Assembly (NCBI GenBank): GCA_038049695.1
Contig: CP142451.1
Coordinates: forward strand, 68,836,001 to 68,900,000
DNA length: 64,000 bases
Source of the DNA: Cinnamomum chago
Taxonomy: Eukaryota; Streptophyta; Magnoliopsida; Laurales; Lauraceae
Direction of reading: 5' to 3'
The notes beneath the pieces are model-generated. The model saw nothing but the letters and a program-made list of their open reading frames with translations, was not told where the DNA came from and ran no database searches. Shown in pieces: positions 33,458 through 42,951 of the stretch. Every line of letters begins with the position of its first letter. The stretch's first letter is position 1. Both the position numbers and the translations under genes were made by a program.

Positions 33458-33800
33458 TGCCGCCCCGGATGCTGCTGCCTGAATTTTGATGTGTTTTTAC
33501 AATTCTTCTTTTGTAACAGAAAAGTGAACTGTAATCTAACTCTTTGTAAAAAAGTGCATTGTAATCCATCTTTTTATGAATGTAATGAAATCCCATTTGT
33601 CTTCAAATTGTGCGCTTTTTTTCTTTTTCTCTTGCCTTCAGACTTTTGCTTCATAAACGAGCTTTCTTTAGCATCCATTTTCATATTTCAAGGAGTTAGT
33701 GTAGGGGCACCAGTCTATCCATAGTGTAGTTTAGATAGCTGATTCGAATTACGGGCTGACGGAGAGCCGAAATCTATTAAGAAATAAGGCACGTTCCTCC
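33458..33800 (+). other. 3' flank of antisense gene, element 1
   Basis: This T-rich sequence holds several TTTGTAA and AATGTAATGAAAT motifs (33500-33600) that could serve as plant polyadenylation signals. No coding is supported. Confidence 0.4.
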
Positions 33801-34245
33801 GAGGCGGCAGGTTCCGTGACTGGGCCGAAAGAGGGAAAGAGGCTGGTCCTACGATCGAAGCCGAGATAGCTGGTTCCACAACCGAGCTGAAAGGAGGCCG
33901 GTCCTATGACCGGAGCCCAAATAGCTGGTTTCATAACCGAGCTGAAAAGAGGTTGGTTCTGTGACCGGAGCCCAAGAAGCTGGTTCCATAACCGAGCTGA
34001 AAAGAGGCTAGTCCTATGACCAGAGCCCAAGAAGCTGGTTCCATAACCGAGCTGAAAAGAGGCTGGTCCTGTGACCAGAGCCCAAGAAGCTGGTTCCATA
34101 GCCAACCTGAAAAGAGGCTGGTCCTATGACCGGAGCCTAAGAAGCTGGTCCCATAACCGAGCTAAAAAGAGGTTGATCCTGTGACTGGAGCCCAAGAAGC
34201 TAGTTCCATAACCGAGCTGAAAAGAGGCTAATCCTTTAACCAGAG
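33800..34245. repeat. Minisatellite, about 55-bp unit, Tat element 1
   Basis: About seven degenerate copies of a unit with 'gctggttccataaccgagct', 'gaaaagaggctggtcctat' and 'gaccggagcccaagaa'. Copies start at about 33867, 33923, 33979, 34033, 34089, 34143 and 34199 (period 54-56). It lies between the ends of integrase (minus) and the antisense gene (plus). The unit is unlike the one in element 2. Confidence 0.88.
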
Positions 34246-34320
34246 CCGAGGCCAATTAACATAGAGAGTGACAAGGCACATACAAGAATTTCTTTCATTG
34301 ATTTGACAATTCAATACACT

Positions 34321-34945
34321 TTAAAAGTAATATTTCTTGAGATGGGTGGCATTCCATGGTCGTGGTAACTCTTTACCATTCATGCTTTTGAGCCTGTAAG
34401 CTGATCTTACGGCTGCCAAGATCACTTTAAATGGCCCATGCCAATTTTGTGCGAGCTTGCCTTCGTTGGGATTCTTATCTACTGGGAGCGTTTTCTTTAA
34501 GACCAATTCTCCAACTGAAAGTTTTCTCTTTGACCTTCTGATTGTATCCTTTGGCCAACTGTCTCTGGTAAGAAATTAAGCGGATAGCTGCTGCTTCCCT
34601 TCGCTCCTCAGCCAAGTCTAGCTCTTTAGCCATATTGACTTCGTTTTGCCCCTGGTCGAAGAGGTCTGACCTCAGGGTTGGAAGGCTAATCTCGAGGGGT
34701 ATCACAACCTCCATTCCGTAGGCTAGGGAGAAAGGAGTTGCCGAAGTGGATCCCCTCGAGGTAGTCATGTACGCCCAAAGGACACTTGGCAGTTCTTCTA
34801 CCCTTCTGCCTTTAGCTCAGTCGAGCCTTTTCTTGAGTCCATCCAGTACCACTTTGTTTGATATTTCTGCTTGCCCATTGCTTTGTGGGTAGGTTGGAGT
34901 TGAATAGTAGTTCCTGATCTTCCCGAGGAGCTCAATGCCTGGAAG
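34321..34945 (-). pseudogene. Integrase C-terminal part, Tat element 1
   Basis: The minus strand shows [20 protein letters not shown] (with the third catalytic Glu of the DDE core), LPSVLWAY, ATPFSLAYGMEVVIP, DLAEERREAAAIRL and the terminal NATHLKKYYF, all typical of Tat integrases. Frame changes occur near 34780 and 34500. The first two catalytic Asp residues, the zinc module, both RNase H domains, reverse transcriptase and protease are missing. Confidence 0.85.
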
Positions 34946-34975
34946 TAGGGTTCTGTCTTGATCTTCCCGAGGAGC
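34916..34975. repeat. 16-bp direct repeat at the gag-integrase fusion point
   Basis: 'gatcttcccgaggagc' occurs at 34916-34931 and 34960-34975. The left copy lies in integrase-derived sequence and the right copy in gag-derived sequence (KIKTEPYF, compare KIKLKPYF in element 2). It marks the junction of the deletion that removed about 4 kb of pol. Confidence 0.8.
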
Positions 34976-36600
34976 CTATAGATGGGCTCCTTGAAGATCA
35001 TATTCACGGCCCGTAAAAGTCACCGGCCGGTTTGTCAGATTTGACCTTTGACCGTTTATTGCCCCCAGAGGTGAAGGCCGGGAAGGCTGCCGAACTGGTG
35101 GAGGCCTCCTTCCTGTCTGGCTTCCTCTTGGAGAATCTTTTGTCCCCTCTGGGGGGTCGGTCTCTTTGCGAGAGGCTGAATCTCTCATTACCCTGGGTCT
35201 CTTCTTCCTCCTGCTCGATGTACCGGTTTACCCTGGTCATCAGTGCTTTCATCGTGACGACAGGGTCCTTGATCAGGTCCTTGCGGACCTCACTACCTGG
35301 GAGCAAAGCCTATTGGAAGCACATGATGGCAATATTGTCTTTGGCATTCTCGATCTGGCTATAGATTGTCCAGAACCTTTTGGAGAATTTAGTGACGTTT
35401 TCGATTTCCCTCATTTGGATCGCCATGAGGTTGCCACTCGTCTTCGGGATGACCCGATGTGCCTAAAATTTTTCGATGAAGGAGTTCCAGAGTTGCCGCC
35501 AGCTTGAGATCGATCCTGTGGGAAGCGCACAGAACCATCTGAGGGGGAGGTCGCCTAAACTAGAGGAGAAGACTCTACAGTTCAGGTGACCGAAGTCCCC
35601 CCAGACCGACATTCGCTGAGTGAAATGTCGAAAGTGTGTCGCGGGATCCGAGGCTTCGTCATAGAGGACGAACCTTGGGACGCTGAATCTCTTGGGGAGA
35701 GAGAAGTCTTTTATCTCCTAAGAGAAAGGAGACATCCCCTGGTCTTCTGCGTCGTAGGGGTCCAGCTGGTCTCGGTAGAGGCCGACCTCGGCTAACTTGT
35801 GCTGGACCTCCAGCCTGAAGTGGCGGTCAATCCATTCCCTCAAGTCCGCAACGTTCTCTGGTCGTGGCGACTCTGGCTGCGGTGATTCCGGCTCTCGGCG
35901 CGATCTGCTGGAGTCACTGCGTGGGTGGCTGCTGCTGGAGCCTTCCTCGCCGCGGTCTCTTTTTCTACTATTCAGGACTTGCCTCAAGTCTTGTCTATCC
36001 AGAGGGTCCCGCAGGCGTCCGGGAAGGGAGCGCAGAGCATCTTTGCCTTTGCTCAGAGTTGTTCCCGGAGTTGATGCTCGTCTTTCTGTTGGATGACTTG
36101 GTTCTGGACCTTAAGGTCCTCCAGCAGTGGGTCATCTTCTTCATCGTTTTAGTGAAAGGACCGAGCGTCATTATGAGCTGGGTGATGAAAGTGATGGGAC
36201 CTGGCCCCCTCAGGGGTCTTACCCCATCGTTGAGGGCCTGGTAAGGAAATATTTTGCTGGGGATGCTCAGGTGGCTGAGCATTCTGGCAGGGAGGAAGTA
36301 TCTGGCGATCATCTCGTCGGGGGAGTGTCGTGAACGCCCTGGACGAGGAGTCGGATTGGATGACACCTGCTACGAGCATGGGAGCAGATTTTCCCCCCGA
36401 CCTCTTTTGGCGGGGGACCACTAATGGTTCCGGAGGCAGGGAAAATCCTGGTGGAACCTCCATCAGTGGAATCTCCGTCGGCACTGGGAGTGGGAGAAAA
36501 GGTGGTGGTGGCACCGTGGGTCCCACTGGAGGTAACGAAGGGTTTTTCTAGGATTTGGAAGAGCCTTCACCACCATTTATGGTTTTTGGATGCATGGCTT
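34946..36600 (-). pseudogene. Gag remnant, Tat element 1
   Basis: The minus strand carries pieces homologous to element 2 gag. There is a Ser/Arg/Pro-rich region, then a REWIDRHFRLEVQHKLAEVGL segment (about 35800-35870) and LREVRKDLIKDPVVTMKALM-like sequence with VNRYIEQEEE (about 35190-35300), which matches the VNRYITQEDD block of element 2. Numerous frame changes and stops separate them. Gag would form the cytoplasmic particle that packages element RNA; this copy cannot. Confidence 0.75.
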
Positions 36601-36636
36601 TTACAGATTTGGTTTAACAAGTTTCTTTTTTCTTCC

Positions 36637-36653
36637 CCACAGACGGTGCCAAT
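36637..36653 (-). other. Primer-binding site, Tat element 1
   Basis: On the minus strand, immediately after the LTR end TTACA, the sequence reads ATTGGCACCGTCTGTGGGG. The TGGCxCCGT form is the tRNA-primed start site common in Tat and Athila elements. It fixes the element's sense as minus. Confidence 0.75.
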
Positions 36654-37341
36654 TGTAAGTGCCTAAAAATTACGAGCTTGGTTAGGAGAGGATCAGGCTC
36701 TCGATTTGATTATTTGGGAAGGACTAGCCTCCTGAAAACCTGAAAAGAAAAGCAAAGGCAAAAGGTCAGAGCCCCTGGCTGTCGGCAGACGAAGGCACTC
36801 CGATGCCTAAGTTAGTTTTGTGACTGAACTGAGGAGGAGTCAATGAGGAAGAAGAGAGTGTGTATGTCCCTATTTTTCATACCTTTGGTGGTTTTACCTC
36901 ATGCATATATATAGGAGTGAATGCCATCATTGGGCCAGACCCCTTAGTGGGGGTAGACGGAGATGGAAGTCCCATCGACATGTACTTTGCCCCCCTGAGT
37001 GGGGGTAGGTAAAAAGGGAACGTCCCATCGGACCATATCCCAATGGCTGCGGATGTGATCGTTAGATAAGCCTGTCTACTTATCTAGATCCGGCGCTTAC
37101 TCTTCCTGTCAGTTCGCCTTTTGCCTCTACGGCAACGCATTTATGGCTGAATGACAGCAGAGACCGAGACCCGCTCAGAATCGAGACCGAGACGAGCCTG
37201 TGCAGATATCTTCACCGAGACGAACTTCGAGACTTCCAGGCTGGCCTTTTGCCGAGCTCGATATGCACTGGCCGAGGTCAAGACATTCCGAGCTAGGACT
37301 GATTTAGCATAGTTACTGCCACTAGAGAATCTCCCCACACA
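36654..37341 (-). repeat. Tat element 1, 5' LTR (element sense)
   Basis: 688 bp, same ends as its partner. It has an extra block near 37170 ('cccgctcagaatcgagaccg') absent from the partner LTR. It is followed by TSD CCTTG at 37342-37346. Confidence 0.9.
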
Positions 37342-37346
37342 CCTTG

Positions 37347-37354
37347 CTTCCAGG
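37347..37354 (+). pseudogene. COX5B: COX5B exon 1 (right end)
   Basis: Eight bases (CTTCCAGG) continue exon 1 after the TSD. A GTTTCTG donor follows, which would close exon 1 at codon 74 in phase 0. An alternative donor six bases later (GTTCG) is also in phase 0. Beyond these the frame meets TAG at 37388. Confidence 0.5.
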
Positions 37355-37442
37355 GTTTCTGTTCGAAAGCAACAATCAAATCAAATCTAGGGGCTGATTG
37401 TAATTTCTGGTGATTTTGGTGGCAGATGGTGTGATTTCACAG

Positions 37443-37518
37443 GAGAAGAAGAAGGTGGAGGATGTAATGCCGATCGCCACCGGGCACGAAAGGGAAGAGC
37501 TAGAGGCTGAGCTTAAAG
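37443..37518 (+). pseudogene. COX5B: COX5B exon 2
   Basis: The exon reads EKKKVEDVMPIATGHEREEL and on to EAELK, the highly conserved start of mature plant COX5b. The acceptor TTCACAG at 37442 suits phase 0; an alternative AG at 37425 would need a phase-1 donor that exon 1 does not offer. The donor is AAAG|GTTGTG at 37518, phase 1. Confidence 0.88.
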
Positions 37519-38572
37519 GTTGTGTTTGTTTGGATGGAATTGAATATCTAGGAAACATGAGAGATGAATTTTCTACAAGTAGCTAAAATTGAAGAAATAA
37601 AGGAGAAGATCTCTAATGGGGTTATCAAATAATTTCCCCTTTAATGGAAAATGAATTGTGGGGGAGATAGAAAATGAATTCCTAGTAAATGAAATCATAG
37701 GGAAGTTAGGGTCCCATTTATAATCCTTAATTGGAACCCGTTTACCATGAAATCCTAGGAATTCAATTCAACCGCGAATGTGTTTGTATGGTGCATTTTC
37801 CACATAAAATCCTTAATTGGAACCCATTTACCATGAAATCCTAGGAATTCAATTCGACCGTGAATGTGTTTGTGAGGTCCATTTTCCACCTAAAATGAAA
37901 ATGGCTTTGAGGGAACCCTTGTTATCTTCTATTGTTCTTTGTTAGCATTTTGTGCAATTCTCAATTTTTTATGTTGAAGTAGTTTTTTGTAAATTTTTTT
38001 TGGAAAGTAGAATTGGACTCCGAAGGTAGAAGACCATTTTCTCCAACAGTAGAAACTAAAACCCTAGAAAAAGAAGTCTTCAATTTTTCATTTTCCGCAA
38101 AATATAAAGTATCGTGGAAATAAAATGCTGTAGAAAGTTACAGTGTACAAACTTGCCCTTAGGTTATGATTGTGCGGAGATATCATGGGAATGATATTCT
38201 ATTCTGTTGTTCCATGTTGACATCATCAGTGGTTTTTATTTTCTCTGGTGAAGGCATTTTTGCTATTTCTTTGGGCAGTAGATTTGGACCCAATGCAGGA
38301 AAACCATTTTCTGCAAGCCTTACATGAGTGTAGAGACACATTTTACCATTGAAATGTTTTTCCCCACCAAATAGAAGCTAAAACCATAGAAAATGAAATC
38401 TGCAGTTTCAATTTTCCACAAAAATATGAAATAATTATGGAAATAAAATGTCGTGGAAATATGTAGCGCACAAGCATAATCCCAGGTCTTGGTTTTGAAG
38501 ATAGTTGATGTGTGATTATTTGGTTATCATTAGATGATAATGATTTTGCGCAACTCCTGTTTATTTTTTCAG
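37519..38572 (+). other. COX5B intron 2 with a 90-bp tandem duplication
   Basis: T-rich intron of 1054 bases. At about 37718-37895 a segment with 'aatccttaattggaaccc' and 'accatgaaatcctaggaatt' occurs twice in tandem, about 90 bases apart. The intron ends TTTTTTCAG. Confidence 0.7.
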
Positions 38573-38623
38573 GGGAGAAAGGGATTTGATATGGATGCTC
38601 TTGTTGGTCCCTTTGGAACCAAG
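38573..38623 (+). pseudogene. COX5B: COX5B exon 3, out of frame with exon 2
   Basis: The exon encodes GRKGFDMDALVGPFGTK, the conserved segment leading to the zinc-binding domain of COX5b, and ends in a GTTGGT donor at 38624. Exon 2 ends in phase 1, but exon 3 has three bases before AGA. Joining at the only visible AG gives a +1 shift and an early stop. The Cys-containing zinc-site exons that should follow were not found in the rest of the window. The fragment is judged a pseudogene, although an assembly error in the G run is possible. Confidence 0.85.
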
Positions 38624-39370
38624 GTTGGTTTGGAATGCACTCGCTATTGTTACTTTTATGATATTGCGTAGATTTTGTTTTCCTAAATAGTAGTCACGAT
38701 TGTGTATGGTTGGTCAGAATGCTTCTGTGGGTTCCATTTTCACAATGGAGGTCAAAATGATATTTTTCATAATTGACTTTTTAGGTGTGTAATTTATTGG
38801 TTATGAGAAATTATCTTCTGGGAGTGTTTCAGGCTCTCAGTGATTGGTGGCAGTATTTGCCCCCTTCTTAAAATAAGAGCGTAGAAATTCAAGTTATTGC
38901 TTGATATGTTGTTTTCAATGACTACAAAGAGGATCAGTTTTATGTTATGCTGGTCACTTTCGAATGTTCTCATTATTAGGACATCATCTGGTGTCATGGT
39001 GCCTTTTGGGCTTGTTTGGCACATTCACAGAGGACCAGAAACAGGCTTTGTAAATTATTAAAGTGTTACAAGTGCAAGTAGAGAAAGGAGATAAGTTAAA
39101 GACCTCGAACGAAATAGTGAGGAAAAACATGATGAAGAGTGGAATTCCAAAGAACATGATCTTAAATAGGGTTGAGTTGGGAAGTAGGACTTGCATAGCC
39201 AAACTTGGATGGAATAAGTCTTTGCTGATGATAATGATGGTTTCATGGTGCATGATGTTTTGAAATGTCTGTTTACCTTTTATTTATTTATTTGTGTTCA
39301 TCTTTTTAGGACAATATGGAGAAGTGGTGAGGATAGATTTGAAGAAATGCAGCCTATCCAAAGATTTGGA
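38624..39370 (+). other. Flank after COX5B exon 3, no clear gene
   Basis: T-rich, intron-like sequence. At 39310-39372 an acceptor-like TTTTTAG precedes a short open stretch reading GQYGEVVRIDLKKCSLSKDL, ended by a stop beside the hAT edge. It resembles part of an RNA-recognition motif, but it is too short to assign. Confidence 0.4.
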
Positions 39371-40030
39371 TAGTGTCCAGCACGGCACGAGGCCCGGCCA
39401 GGCCCGTCAAGGCACGGCCCGACCCGCCCCCAACGGCTCTTTTTTTTAAAAATCCACCCCTCTAAAAAAAAAAAGGTCAAAAGAGGTTTTTTTACATTTT
39501 TAACCCCCCCCCCCTCCTCAACAGCTATAAACGGTCAAATGGGGGGTATTAGTGTCTTTTGATCATTTGTTACCATTATAACCACCCCCCCCCCACCTGC
39601 TATAAAACGGTCATATGAGGGGGTATTTTATGTCATTTTATCACTTAGGAATTCTATAAATAGCCCTCATTCCTCTCATTTCTCTACACTCATCTACTCT
39701 CTCATTTCTCACACTCCCTCTAAAGTTCTAAGGCTCTAAGTTCTCTTAAGTCTCATTTTAAAGTCTAAGCTCTCTATACAAACTTTTCTAATAAGTGAAA
39801 AGTGAGGGTGACTTCGCTAAAGTGGAGGATTCAACTAAGAAGAACTTCTCCATTAGCTCTCCCTCTCTCATAAAGGTATTTATTATATTTAATTTTGAGT
39901 TTTATTTAGTAGTAATATACATAGTAATATTATATATTAAGTCTCATCTTCTCCCCTTTCTTATATAAATTATCACAAAAAACACATTATACATAATTAT
40001 TTATTAAAAAAATATCTTTTATTTAGAAAA

Positions 40031-42087
40031 ATGGCTGGACCATCACAACCTTTCAACCTTGACTTCTCTCTAAATGAGGAAGATCATGGATTTATTCATT
40101 TAAATCAAAGTCAGGGCATAGAAGTAAATAGTAATAGTCCCTAAAATCCTGCATTTTCGGTTTCTACAACTAAAAAGAAGAGAAAATCAAGTTGACTTCT
40201 CCTGTATGGACTTATTTTGTTAAAGTTACTGTCCCAAGTCCCATGGGAGGAACAGAGGAAAAGGCACAATGTAATTTTTGTAAAGATCTCCTCAGTGCCA
40301 AATCATCAAGCGGCACTGGCCACCTTAGTAGACACATGAAAAAGTGTATGTTCAAACACACTAATACCGCTAACGATGGGAAAAGAGGTGGGAACCGTGA
40401 GATAGTTCAAACACAACTTTCTCAAACAGATTCATCTGGCGGTTTAGGAATTTTCAATTATGACCCTACTAATGCTAGATATCAACTTATTAAGTATATA
40501 ATTTGTCACCAATATCCATTTATACTTTCCGAAGACCGATGTTTTGAAGAAATTTTGAGGTCTGCCTTTGTTCCTTCATGGCAGAAAATAGCTAGAGTTA
40601 CTGCTAGAAGTTATGCAATAAAAACTTTTTTGAAAGAAAAAGATAATTTAAAAAATGTTTTTGAAAAATTACCTGGAAAAGTGGCTTTAACTTTAGATTT
40701 ATGGACCTCTAAACAAAATATGGGGTACATTGCAATCACATCACATTATATTGATAGTGACTGGGTGATACAGAAAAGAATTATTTCATTTTCTATGCTA
40801 GAATTTCCACACACTGGTGCTAGGATAGGGTCCACCATCCTTGAAAAACTTAGAGAATATAAAATTGAAAATAAAATAATTTTAATAACTTTAGATAATG
40901 CAAGCACTAACAATGTCGCAGTAGATTTACTAAAACATTCGATTCAACTTGATTTAAATGGAGATCTATTTCACAATAGATGTGCATGCCACGTCATAAA
41001 TCTTATCGTACAAGTAGGGGTGAAATTAATTAAAGATGATTTAGATATTATTAAATGGATTGTAGGATACATTTTTTGTTCTCCCTCGCGAAACATATGT
41101 GTAAATTTGAATCAAAGACCAAAGAAAATATCATATGATGTAAAGCATAGATGAAATTTTACCTATAAAATGTTAAAAGAATCATGTGCCTATAAAATGG
41201 AACTAAATCAATATTGTCAACTTTATTTGGAGCATGAAAATATTTTTATAAGTGATGATAAATGGACCCTTCTTGAGATAATAAGAGATTTTTTAGAAGT
41301 TTTTCATGATGCAACATTGTTTTTTTCCGGGGTATATTATCCCACATCAAATCAAGCTTTAACCCATTTTTATGAAATAAGTCTTACTTTTAAACAGTAT
41401 AGAGATTTTCCAATTTTTCAACTCATGTGTGCACAAATGGAGGCAAAGTTTTCATCATATTGGAGAATAGCTCCTTTAACATTTTGTATAGCTGCTGCAT
41501 TAGACCCTAGATTGAAATTACAAGGTGTAGAAACCCTTCTTGATGAAATAAACTCTAATATGAATACAACTAATATAAATGACATGACAACAATTAGGAC
41601 ACAATTAGAAACACTTTATTTGGATTATGCTACCCGATTAGGTAGATCCATAACACCCACGGTCCCAACAGGCCCTCCCCAAGTACATAAAGGAAAAAAG
41701 AAGGTTATTTGGAGTATTATGAAGAAATCTCATGGAAGTAACTCCTCTTCTTCCAGAGGATCTTAAAACCTTAATGAATTAACAATGTACTTGGGGAGTG
41801 ATCCTGTTGAAATCTCAGATGATGAAGAAGATGATTTTGATATTTTGGCACGGTGGAAATAATTCAAAACTAAGTTTCCCGTGCTTTCCGCCATAGCCCG
41901 TGATATACTAGCAATACCAGCGTCTACAATTGCATCAGAGCAGGCATTTAGTGCAAGTGGAGCCTTATTGACCCCAGGAGGACTATGCTTACAGAAGAAA
42001 CCATTGAGACCTGCAAGTGTTTAAGGGATTGGTATCAAGCACAGGATAGGGAACAACACCTCGATGATGATGAGATCAAGATAGAAT
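40031..42087 (+). pseudogene. hAT transposase (BED zinc finger, RNase H-like, dimerisation domain)
   Basis: The start is MAGPSQPFNLDF at 40031, with a stop at 40142-40144 and a frame change before 40192. The BED zinc finger (CNFCKDLL then HLSRHMKKC) lies at about 40270-40360. The RNase H-like core includes LTLDLWTSKQNMGYIAITSHY, LITLDNASTNNVA and RCACHVINLIVQ. After a break near 41154-41170 come the DUF4413-like segment (ISDDKWTLLEII, AAALDPRLKL) and the C-terminal dimerisation region (FPVLSAIARDILAIPAS, TIASEQAFSASG). Stops at 41764 and 41860 and a frameshift near 41975 interrupt it. The order and length fit a DAYSLEEPER/RICESLEEPER-like hAT transposase, inactive. Confidence 0.88.
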
Positions 42088-42130
42088 AAGATCTAGCGAG
42101 GTTACATATATCATAGTATAATTTTTTTTA

Positions 42131-42410
42131 GAATGTATAATAGGCTTTCAACTTGTAATTTATTTTTTAGAATGTATCATAGGTTTTTAAAGTTGTAATT
42201 TATTTTTTAGAATGTATCATAGGTTTCTAAAGTTGTAATTTGTTTTTTAGAATGTATCACACGTTTTTAAAGTTGTAATTTATTTTTTAGAATGTATCAC
42301 AGGTTTTTAAAGTTGTAATTTATTTTTTAGAATGTATCACAGGTTTTTAAAGTTGTAATTTATTTTTTAGAATGTATCACAGGTTTTTAAAGTTGTAATT
42401 CTTTTTTCAT
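42131..42410. repeat. 40-bp minisatellite in the hAT 3' UTR
   Basis: Seven copies of a 40-bp unit ('gaatgtatcacaggttttta', 'aagttgtaatttatttttta') start near 42131, 42170, 42210, 42250, 42290, 42330 and 42370. The last copies are nearly identical and the first ones diverged, so the array grew from its right side. Confidence 0.92.
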
Positions 42411-42951
42411 TTATCAGAAGGTTTGAATTTCATTATATATATATTGATCCAAGTTCAAACTTGTAATTTTTTTTGAACTTTTGTAACTTAAATTTCAAGG
42501 AAATACAATTTATTTGCTGTATTTTTTCAAAACATCATTAGTGTTATTCTACTTGTTATTTCTCTTAATTTCTTTATTTTAATGAAATTGGTCCAAGACC
42601 AAGAGTGAAGAGTCTTAAGTCTCTAAGACTTAAAGAACTTAAAAAGAATTTTAAAAAAAGGGGGGAGGGAGATATGTGGGCCGCCCACGGGTTATACGGC
42701 CCAGGCCCGACTAGGGCCCGGCCCAGCACGGCACGACCAAAGTTGTGCCCTGGGCCGTGCTAGGCTGACCCCAAAGGCCCTGGGCCAAGCACGGCACGGC
42801 CCGCATAATTATCATGGGCCGTGCCGGCCCGGCCCGGGCACGGCTGGGCCCAGCTTCAGTGGGTCGTGCAGTGCGATTTTCACCCCTAGACTGGAATGGA
42901 GAAACATAATTCATATAGCCATCGCAAACATAGTTGAGACAAGGCTATAAT

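Larger units (their letters stand above)
30331..37341 (-). mobile_element. Tat-lineage Ty3/gypsy element 1, pol-deleted, TSD CCTTG
   Basis: Complete termini: LTRs at 30331-31001 and 36654-37341, and TSD CCTTG at 30326-30330 and 37342-37346. The sense strand is minus. The primer-binding site beside 36654 reads TTGGCACCGTCTGTGGGG on the minus strand, and a G-rich polypurine tract (CTAGGGGCAAT) abuts the other LTR. Internal sense coding is only gag plus the end of integrase. A plus-strand antisense gene occupies 31370-33457. The LTR pair differs at roughly 5 percent of sites by eye, so the insertion is not recent. It interrupts COX5B exon 1. Confidence 0.92.
39371..42889 (+). mobile_element. hAT transposon, decayed, with GC-rich subterminal repeats
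   Basis: Both ends are rich in GGCACGGCCCG, GCCCGGCC and related motifs (39380-39430 and 42680-42860). The right end reads ATTTTCACCCCTAG, the complement of the CTAGGGGTGAAAAT start common in plant hAT elements. The left terminus lacks this sequence and appears truncated or diverged. No 8-bp TSD was identified. A broken transposase gene lies at 40031-42087. Confidence 0.75.

Noticed and set aside
33749-34105. Minus-strand repeat protein (recurring NQLLGL/ASFQLG phrases)
   Set aside because: It is an open frame through the 55-bp minisatellite of Tat element 1. The units vary in length (54-56), so no repeat protein frame is kept.
33800-34245. CRISPR-like array
   Set aside because: Plant nuclear context; units are whole-length tandem repeats with no unique spacers.
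42711-42914. Minus-strand frame rich in Arg, Ala and Pro
   Set aside because: It lies in the GC-rich subterminal array of the hAT element; no gene evidence.
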